Shown: positions 56,738 to 64,000 of the stretch, piece after piece
Layout: every line of letters starts with the position of its first letter
How positions within the stretch are numbered: the first letter of the stretch is position 1
Assembly: GCA_032207245.1 (NCBI GenBank)
Contig: CM063506.1
Coordinates: 46,627,409-46,691,408, forward strand
Source: Pardosa pseudoannulata
Lineage: Eukaryota > Arthropoda > Arachnida > Araneae > Lycosidae
DNA length: 64,000 nt
Reading direction: 5' to 3'
Position numbers and translations under genes: made by a program
The notes under the pieces: model-generated
The model's database searches: none
Told to the model about the DNA's origin: nothing
Seen by the model: the letters and a program-made list of their open reading frames with translations, nothing else

Positions 56738-56742
56738 GGATT
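56700..56742 (-). other. 5' UTR exon of the BAZ2 gene
   Basis: This 43-bp segment has a pyrimidine-rich acceptor ending TTTCTAG on its upstream side and a GTAAAA donor on its downstream side (minus strand). Spliced to the next acceptor at 55915, it forms leader sequence for the start codon at 55895. It contains an AUG at 56737 that opens a short upstream ORF. An acceptor at its 5' edge implies a further upstream exon that I could not identify. Confidence 0.6.
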
Positions 56743-58861
56743 CTAGAAATGAAACAAAAATTAAATAAATTAAAGGGGAATAAAAGCATTTATGTAAACA
56801 TAGTACATATAAAATTGTTTTAAGATATGTGACAATACATTTAAGGATTTATATTCAAAATTATTAATTTTTAAGTTAATTTCATAAGTTATTGAAATTT
56901 TAGTTATATCTCAAACACTGTTTTAATTTTGAAATAAAAATCCTTTTTTAAGACTTATTTGTTTGAGCAAAAGTAATATTAGGACACATTTTTATATCCA
57001 AGTTCTTTTATGTTTATACAAATAGAAGAATGGAAGTTCACAATATCTCTTTAGCATCGTAGTAGTTTTGCATACTTTAAAAAATTACAAACATAAAACA
57101 GAAGAAAATTAATATCAATTGACAATTAAGGCAGTTTATGAAAATAGTAGTACAAATAGAGGTGTCTCTTCTAAAATATATTACAGTCACATCACACAAC
57201 ACAATATAGCTGTTGAGTCAATTAGTCAAATACATACAGGTGCCAATTATCAAAGATAAGAAGGAGCTACTTTCATACTGTACATTGCCTAGGACTTTAA
57301 AATAAAGGAATAAGACATATTTGCCTAAGTAAAGATATTTAACTACAAGAAATTGTGTAACAGAATACATTTAAAAGGACTTATTCACCTAAATGAAATG
57401 TGCTGTCATTTCTTTTTCTAATTTAAAAGTAGTTTGGAATCTTTTAAAAGCAGGTAACATATCTTGCATTAAAAACAGGGTTGAATAAAAAAGTTTCCAT
57501 AATGCTACCGTATATTTTATATTTATTATATTATATATTTGATATTAGATTTGTTTTCAGCCAATATTAAAAGAGATATACATTACTTTTTTGAATAAAT
57601 AATGATGCAAAAAATACAGAACAAAATTTGATATTTTCATACAATTCTTTCATTTTAACATGAACTCTATATTTGCAAACATACATTTAACATATCTACT
57701 AATAGACACTTGAAAAATATTTACATAATCATTTTATTGTAAAAATAAAAATAATTTATGGTTTGTAACATTTAAAAATATTAATCTGAACAAAAGACAA
57801 ATGAATAAATTACAATTGAAAGTTAATAAAAGTTGTAAGGCCTCAAATCAAGAAATTTATAAGAGTTATACAAGTCATTCTATCATAATAGGCTTATTTA
57901 CTACTATAAATTGCTAAGACGTACCACGAAAATCATAGGACACATTTATTATTAAATGCAAGAAGGCTAAAATTAACTTATTTATGTAAAATGAATTTTA
58001 AAACTGACAATTAACAAATAGTATAACTCAAAAGCATTTTATTTAAGCAAGTTATTTCTCATTTATAATGCAAACAATACACCTAAAATTGATTCGTATT
58101 TTATAACTATCTAAATTTGGCTTTTATACAGGACTTTTGAATAATTCGTATAGAACTTTTAATATAGGAAAATTGTTACCCAAATTTACGCTCCCTTTAT
58201 TAGGGATAAATTATTAAACAAACGAATGCAGTAGAATTACATCTATATCAATAAACATATTCGTTCAGTTAGCTCTTGCAAACTATCATCAAATTTGATA
58301 ACAAAGGAGGAAAAAATTGTCTGAGAGCTTTGATCAATTTTATTCACACCCTCCGTCAAAACAGAAACTACCCACAAATATTTAGTTTTAATTCGCCGAA
58401 TTGAGATTAATTGCCAAATACGATTTAATGCAACATTACCAACGCTAACTTAATTTTCAGCAGCACTTAATAATTGCTCGATTTCTTTTTTAAATATTAA
58501 GAATCTACATTCTAATGAATGTTCTAAATGAATTCAATAACGGAATAGGTCTGAACAATTACAGGCTGAGGAAATGGACAAACACCAAAATCGCGCCAAG
58601 TGGTATCACTTTGGGTAATAGCTATTACCCAATTATTATTATATTGTTATAAAATATTTCACATATGTAAGCTGTATTCACCTTTTTAATAAGTACGGCG
58701 CAGGTGAAAAGTTTTTATTTAAGAGTCGATAAAAAGAATAAGATTCAAGGTATTAACACAAGTACAGTACGGAGCAAGAGAAAGTTCAACTCCGTAATAT
58801 GTATCGGTATAATTATTTTTTTTTTTTTAAATTTATAGAGTTACAAGAATGAGTAATTTAA
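56743..58861. other. Upstream flank or first intron
   Basis: No coding exon is seen. 58560-58720 is the only portion with several CpGs and the 22-bp palindrome, which makes it a candidate for the first exon and promoter, but no initiation signal is clear. Confidence 0.4.
58611..58632. promoter_or_regulatory. 22-bp perfect palindrome beside a CpG-bearing patch
   Basis: TTGGGTAATAGCTATTACCC followed by AA is its own reverse complement over 22 bp. Two TAAT cores face each other, as in sites for dimeric homeodomain factors. Just before it, AAATCGCGCCAAG resembles an E2F-type site. It lies 1.9 kb upstream of the 5' UTR exon, so a promoter role is possible but unproven. Confidence 0.4.
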
Positions 58862-59517
58862 TCCCCTGTATAATAATAGCCTAAGTTAACTGTACATCTG
58901 TCCTCGATTTCATGAAGCGGTTGGATCTGGAATGAACAGAGGCATCCATAGTTAGCAAAATTCAAAGAAAGTAATGTTTATCTTCTCCTAAACTATTGAT
59001 CCGATTCTAAATTAAATTGGTATAAATATGCTTCATATCACAGCAAAAAATACTGCCTTCTTTAAAACGTTCGAAATCCACCCCTTCCCCTCTTTTCGAG
59101 CTTTTAATGCCATTATTTCAACTCCTATTTTCCCCGGTTAAGAGCAGGCGATTAAATTTATTAATTTATCACACAGCAAATAGGTAAAAATAAAATTTTT
59201 CTAGCATTATGACGTCATTCCTTTAACCATCTCATTGAATCATTTCTTATTTTAAATTATTTAAATTATGCCTTATTTTCATACGTTTTATCACTGAACT
59301 TAGATATGACGTAAATAATTTTCTTTTATATTTGGCTTAAGTAATAGATTAGGTACATATGTGATAATTTTAAATTTGAATCATGGATTATTTTTTGCTC
59401 AAAGATAATTCTCAGCCAAAAAACAAACCATTTTTTTTACCTGCCTCATAAGGTACTTTACAATTTTGGAAAATTAAAAAAATTACTGATACCGTCATAT
59501 GACGGGCTGTATGCTAG
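58862..59517 (+). mobile_element. Non-autonomous Helitron-like element, copy 3
   Basis: It starts TCCCCTGTATAATAATAGCC after an A and ends with the perfect palindrome CCGTCATATGACGG, GCTGTATG and CTAG before a T. It is 656 bp, the shortest copy, with the internal unit present once. Confidence 0.78.
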
Positions 59518-60143
59518 TTGGGAATAAATATTTTATAACATATGACATTTCCCACAGTCTTAAGTTGCCACGATTCCGCGAGAAATTCAACGTGAGACAA
59601 GAGTGGAAATTAGGAAAATGACGTTGCGATATAGAAATGCAACAAAAGATGTCGACATCAATCTAAGAAACATCTGCATTCAAGCTTGCTCAGACGTTAA
59701 GTGAAGCAGTTTTTGCTTTAAGGTCAACAAAACAAGATATGACGCAAGTATACTTGCAAGCATGTCTTCCTTATACAGATGGAGAAAACCATAATCACTT
59801 GCCAGACGTAAGTCTTTTTGGCCAAACATAGACGCGTTTAATAATTTATTACTAGGTACATACGCTCATTTCTGTACCGAGATAGGTAAAAGTTGAATAA
59901 AAACCGTACTGAAGATATTAAAAGAAACTATTTGAGGGACACAGTATCATACGAGCTGAAGTCTTCATTATAAGAACCTATTTTTGTTCAACAGTTCTGC
60001 CCTGTTTAACATAAATTCATTCTTAGGTCATCAATAGACTTAAATTTAAAAAAATTATTTAATTTTCAAATGTGAGACAACACATATTTTAAAATACAAA
60101 TTGTGTATATTAATTGAAAAAAAGTAGAAATCCACTTACCCGT
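59518..60143. other. Upstream noncoding stretch with a CpG-bearing patch
   Basis: 59560-59760 is less A+T-rich than its surroundings and has an open plus-strand reading of about 40 codons with no similarity I recognise. It might be a distal first exon, a fragment of an unknown element or chance. Confidence 0.3.
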
Positions 60144-61085
60144 AAAATAATTTTCGAAATTTGTAAATTAGAAACTAATTTTATTTCTATCAAACTGAAG
60201 CTTTTTAATTTTAATTATGTGAACCCCAATTATATTAATACGACCAATATACTTAAGCTTATTGCACAATAAAAGATAACTTTTTAAATTTTCAATTTTT
60301 TAACAATTTTAATCCTATAATTTTAAAAGTTTGACGCCTTAAAAAAGATTTAGATTTTCAAAATAAAACAGATGTGTTATATTAATTTGATATAAAAATT
60401 TAGTTTCTAATGCACATATTTCAAAATATATTTTGCGGTAAGTGAATTTCATTTTTTAATTTCTGTATAACTTCTATGCTATTAAAAAAAAAAAAACTAC
60501 ATCAAATAGAAAAACTAATTTTTTTCAAATCTAGAGCAGTAATAAAAAACTTTATTCCAAAAGAAGCAAAAATTTTTGTTTTATGATCAGTCAAAAAAAG
60601 GTGTTAATATAACTATCAAAATAATTTTCGAAATTTGTAAATTAGAAACTAATTTTACTTCTATCAAACAAGATTTTTTTTAAATTATGTGAACCTCAAT
60701 TACATTAATACGACCAATATATTTAAGCTTATTGCACAATAAAAGATAAATTTTTAATTTTTTTTCAATTTTTTAACAATTTTTAGTCTTATAATATTAA
60801 AAGTTTGACACCTTAAAAAAATTAGATTTTCAGAATAAAATACGTTTTGCCTCAATTTGATATAAAAATGTAGTTTCTAATAATATACATGTTTCAAAAT
60901 ATATTTTGCAGGTAAGTGAATTTCCAATTTTCATTTGCTGTATAATTTCTATGTTATTTAAAAAAAATTAATTAGATCAAATAACAAAAATAAATTTTTT
61001 CAAAGCTAGAATGGTAATGAAAATCTTTATTCCAAAAGAAGCAAAAATTTGTTTTATGATCAATCAAAATAAGGTGTTAATAATG
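60144..61085. repeat. 474-bp tandem duplication (two units)
   Basis: AAAATAATTTTCGAAATTTG occurs at 60144 and 60618. The units run parallel through ATACGACCAATATA, TTGCACAATAAAAGATAA, TTGATATAAAAATTTAG and ATGATCARTCAAAA to a shared AGGTGTTAATA. A SINE has landed at the end of unit 2. A third, much more diverged unit is at about 63060-63470. Confidence 0.85.
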
Positions 61086-61259
61086 GTTTGGTTTGGAGCG
61101 CTACGGTCTACTTTTTGCAACACGAGGGTTAATGAGACCGGGACCTACTGCTTAAAGCCGATTCCGAACGGCTACGAACATCCATGCCATAGTGGGACTC
61201 GAACCCACGAACTCCGGTTCCGAAGGCCAGCACCCTAACCATTCGGCCATCGTTCGGCT
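61086..61259 (-). mobile_element. SINE family 1, best-preserved copy, 13-bp target duplication
   Basis: GGTGTTAATAATG flanks both sides (61073-61085 and 61260-61272). The minus strand has A box TGGCCGAATGGTTAGGGTGC and B box GGGTTCGAGTCCCAC, then body GGATGTTCGTAGCCGTTCGG, AAGCAGTAGGTCCCGGTCTC and ends CGCTCCAAACCAAAC. The head is close enough to a tRNA that a tRNA finder may call it. It has more intact CpGs than the other copies, so it is probably the youngest. Confidence 0.9.
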
Positions 61260-61301
61260 GGTGTTAATAATGAAAATAACTATCGACAGGTTCTACGTAA
61301 C

Positions 61302-61587
61302 TTAACCCTTTGCCAGTGTCGTTCATATACAGTTCAGACAGCTCAAATGTGCAAAAATTGTAATACTCTAAGTAAATTCATTTAAGAAATAAAAAATATA
61401 TTAATTTTTTTAGATATATGTCAAAATATTATATAAAGAAAAATAATTCCATTCATTTAAAATTTTGTCATCTATAAAAACAAATATTTTTTTAGATCTT
61501 TAACCGATATATTGTTGTAAATCGAGGGGGAAAAAATCAATTTTTGATGCATTTATTTGAAATAAATGCCACAGTTAAAGGGTTTAA
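61302..61587. mobile_element. 286-bp piggyBac-like MITE
   Basis: The left end is TTAACCCTTTGCCAGTGTCG at 61302; the right end inverted is TTAAACCCTTTAACTGTGGC at 61587. TTAA bounds both sides. It is noncoding and A+T-rich inside. The ends resemble the two longer TTAA elements at 120-925 and 5409-6505. Confidence 0.5.
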
Positions 61588-62322
61588 AACATACTAAACA
61601 CACACACTTATATATATACAATGCATGTTATTCAATAAAATAAAATGACTAATAAAACATAAAAATTTAACAACTCCGGTACTTTTATTCGCTTACAAAA
61701 TAAACAACCATTACAGAAATAAAAAGTTACCTCGTATATAAATTTGAAGCAAAACAAAACCGGAGTTTGCAAAATAAGTTTGAATCTTTTACAAAAACTT
61801 ATATCTAACCTAAAATACTATGATATACGACTTTTAATAACCCGGTGCACATTTTCCGGACGTTTTGAAATTGACACAGTTGAAAAATTGTCTTTTTAAA
61901 ACTACTAGTCCGATTTTATCAAGCATGAAGTATAACAAATATAAGGCATATGTTTTCAAACACGGGAAATAAATTTACTTTAAAGTGCTGTTTCAGCAAG
62001 CAGTAGCATAGAGGAGGAAAGATCAAAGGGGCCGCAACCCTTTCGCGAAGGAAATATCTGAGGTAAGGAAAATTGATGGTGCTATGGTATTTTTGGTAAT
62101 GCGATTACTAGATCACTAATGTTGTAAGCTTACCAAATGTTTTACTCAAAAACTGGGAGATTCTGAAAATTATACTTTAAGGAAGGGCAGCACCGTTCGA
62201 GCTGAAAAATATTTATTATAACAAACTATTTTTGATTTAAAATAAAATGTTCTGCTCTATCGTTCCTAGGTTATTCATAAGGGTGTTACTTTATAAAAAT
62301 TATTTGATTTTGTTATATGAAG

Positions 62323-62393
<71 letters not shown>

Positions 62394-62800
62394 TACATAT
62401 ATATACACATATATACATATATATACATATATATATACACATATATATACGTACATACACACATATATACATACATACACACATATATACATATATATAC
62501 ATACATACACACACATATATATACATACACACACACATATATATACATATACACATATATATATAATATACGCTCATATATATATATACACATACATACA
62601 TACATATATATACATACACACATACATATATACATACTTACACACATACACACATACACACATATACACATATATATATATACATACACACATATATATA
62701 CATATATATATACATACATATATATATATATAGACATACATATATTTATACATAAATGTGTATATATTTGTATGCGAGTGTATGTGTGTGTGTACACACA
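62323..62800. repeat. Large compound microsatellite (TA, ACAT, CA)
   Basis: A (TA) tract of about 60 bp passes into a mosaic of ACAT, ATAC and CACA units for some 400 bp. Long open frames rich in Tyr/Ile/Thr/Val in all phases are artefacts of the repeat. A further (CA) tract is at 62975-62996. Confidence 0.93.
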
Positions 62801-63059
62801 CGTACAGGGCCGGGGCAAGTACGTGGGCAGGGCCAGCATGCATGCAGGCTGCCAAATTTCTAGGGTGGTTGATAGAAAATCTATTAAATAAAAGCACTGA
62901 TAGGGAACAGCCAAATACTAACCTGCATGTCTACGAGCAGAGAATTGGCCCCGTATACATATACAGATCTTCAAACACACACACACACACACACACAAAG
63001 TAAATATAGAAAAAAATAATAAAAACGATATAATATAGAAACCTATTTACCCACAACAC

Positions 63060-63470
63060 ACAAAATAACCTTTGAAGTTTGTAAATTAGAGACGATTTTT
63101 TTTTTAACATCAAATTGAAATTATTTTTTTTTACCTGTAAATCTCAATTATATCGATATGAACGATGTCTTTTCTTTTATGGCATATATAGTTAATTTTA
63201 AAACTTTATATTTCTTAAAAGTTCTTAAATATTTATAAATTTAAAATGTCAGCTACCTTTAAATTTTAGATTTACAAAAGAAAAATATATTTATATATTC
63301 AATTTGATATAAAAATTTAGTTCTTAATAAATATATTTCAAAAGTTATCTTGCGGTTAAACGACTTTCATTTTTTTTTCCATCTGGTATACATTTTTTAT
63401 ATTATTGTAAAAAATATACTAATTGAAATGACAGAAATAAACATTTTCTTACATTTTTCTTTAACATTAG
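63060..63470. repeat. Third, diverged unit of the 474-bp repeat
   Basis: GAAGTTTGTAAATTAGAGAC, TTTGATATAAAAATTTAG and TTGCGGTTAAACGACTTTCA match units 1 and 2 in the same order with many changes. It is separated from them by the MITE and the microsatellite, so the region was once a longer array or a dispersed family. Confidence 0.6.
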
Positions 63471-64000
63471 TACGTTATTAAAAAACTTTTTTTATAAAGA
63501 AGATGGAACCTAATAATTATGTTGAGTTTTTTTTATTCAGCTACAATCATCAACATTAATTTTGTTTACAAAAAGGTTATTAATTATAAAAAAAAATTAG
63601 ATAAAATATCAGATTTATAGACCTGTTAAAGAATTCCCGTTTCGTTTCAAATTTGATCATAGAACTCGTCATAAAAAAATTGTTAAAATATGCCTTTACA
63701 ATGAATAAAGTATTTACTATAAGTCAATATCAAGTCTGTTTTTTTTATCCATCCATATCGCATTAATTTATAAAAATGCATGTTCAACAGTACCATTATT
63801 TTCTAACAGCGTTATACAAAAACTAATTACGCATTTTTAATATTCGTCAAATTTATGCCATGCTTTGTAAACTAAGCAAAAATTTCAAACTATTTTTTCA
63901 TTGATAATCTGATTGTTCTGCTATATCTACACTTTAATTTTGATCTTCAGAATATATCCTCATAAATACAAACTCATTAATTAAACCCTTAAAAAGAGGG

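Larger units (their letters stand above)
61588..64000. other. Right-hand flank
   Basis: Besides the microsatellite and the third 474-bp unit there is a small G+C-rich patch at 62806-62860 (CAGGGCCGGGGCAAGTACG), which might be one end of a hAT-like element; I found no partner end. The remainder is A+T-rich with no gene. Confidence 0.5.

Noticed and set aside
59575..59705. Short plus-strand reading of about 40 codons with REIQRETRVEIRKM
   Set aside because: It has no start context, no splice partners and no recognised similarity; the length is within chance for this stretch.
61190..61259. Possible tRNA gene
   Set aside because: A and B boxes are present, but the same sequence recurs with a common body in many copies flanked by target duplications, so it is a SINE head rather than a tRNA gene.
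62247..62914. Open frames of up to 214 codons rich in Tyr, Ile, Thr, Val and Cys on both strands
   Set aside because: They translate the TA/ACAT/CA microsatellite; all frames are open because the repeat has few stops. There is no gene signal.
62806..62955. G+C-rich patch starting CAGGGCCGGGGCAAG, like a hAT end
   Set aside because: No matching inverted end or target duplication could be found; kept only as a note in the flank entry.

Overview
This is a eukaryotic nuclear window, strongly A+T-rich, dominated by one large intron-rich gene on the minus strand. The gene encodes a BAZ2-family chromatin-remodelling subunit (vertebrate BAZ2A/BAZ2B, fly toutatis). Protein similarity, intron density and the repeat content (tRNA-derived SINEs, a Helitron-like family, piggyBac, hAT and Tc1/mariner-like elements) suggest an invertebrate metazoan, most likely an arthropod and possibly a chelicerate. 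I cannot name the species.

I reconstructed the gene exon by exon by following GT-AG splice sites and reading phase. There are 35 coding exons, from the start codon at 55895 down to 1195. Their lengths sum to 6894 nt (2298 codons) and every junction keeps frame. A 5' UTR exon lies at 56700-56742. Protein order is: Ser/Pro-rich N-terminus, basic and acidic low-complexity regions, an AT-hook, the TAM/MBD-like domain, a long charged helix, the DDT domain, the basic block after it, a WHIM-like block, a long Lys/Glu-rich disordered exon, a GWW block, an acidic linker and a PHD finger. The bromodomain that ends this family is not present and should lie beyond base 1.

Region by region: 1-1194 is the intron after the PHD finger and holds an 806-bp piggyBac-like element with a transposase remnant. 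1195-11580 holds the C-terminal exons, with a second piggyBac-like element at 5409-6505. 12761-23877 holds the DDT and helix exons, including a 42-bp exon that adds exactly two heptads. 23878-35026 has Helitron-like copies 1 and 2 in introns, flanking the TAM exons. 35027-46530 encodes the N-terminal half. 46531-55828 contains the two largest N-terminal introns, with a 274-bp MITE, SINEs, a 36-bp-arm hairpin and a complete hAT-type element with an 8-bp target duplication. 56743-64000 is 5' flank or upstream intron: a 22-bp perfect palindrome, Helitron-like copy 3, a 474-bp tandem duplication, a young SINE, a small piggyBac-like MITE and a large mixed microsatellite.

There is no operon, phage, CRISPR array or bacterial gene. 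The notable signals are the Helitron-like family, whose ends and A|T target are the same in three copies, the in-register microexon, a 13-codon spliced upstream ORF, and several transposons with intact boundaries.
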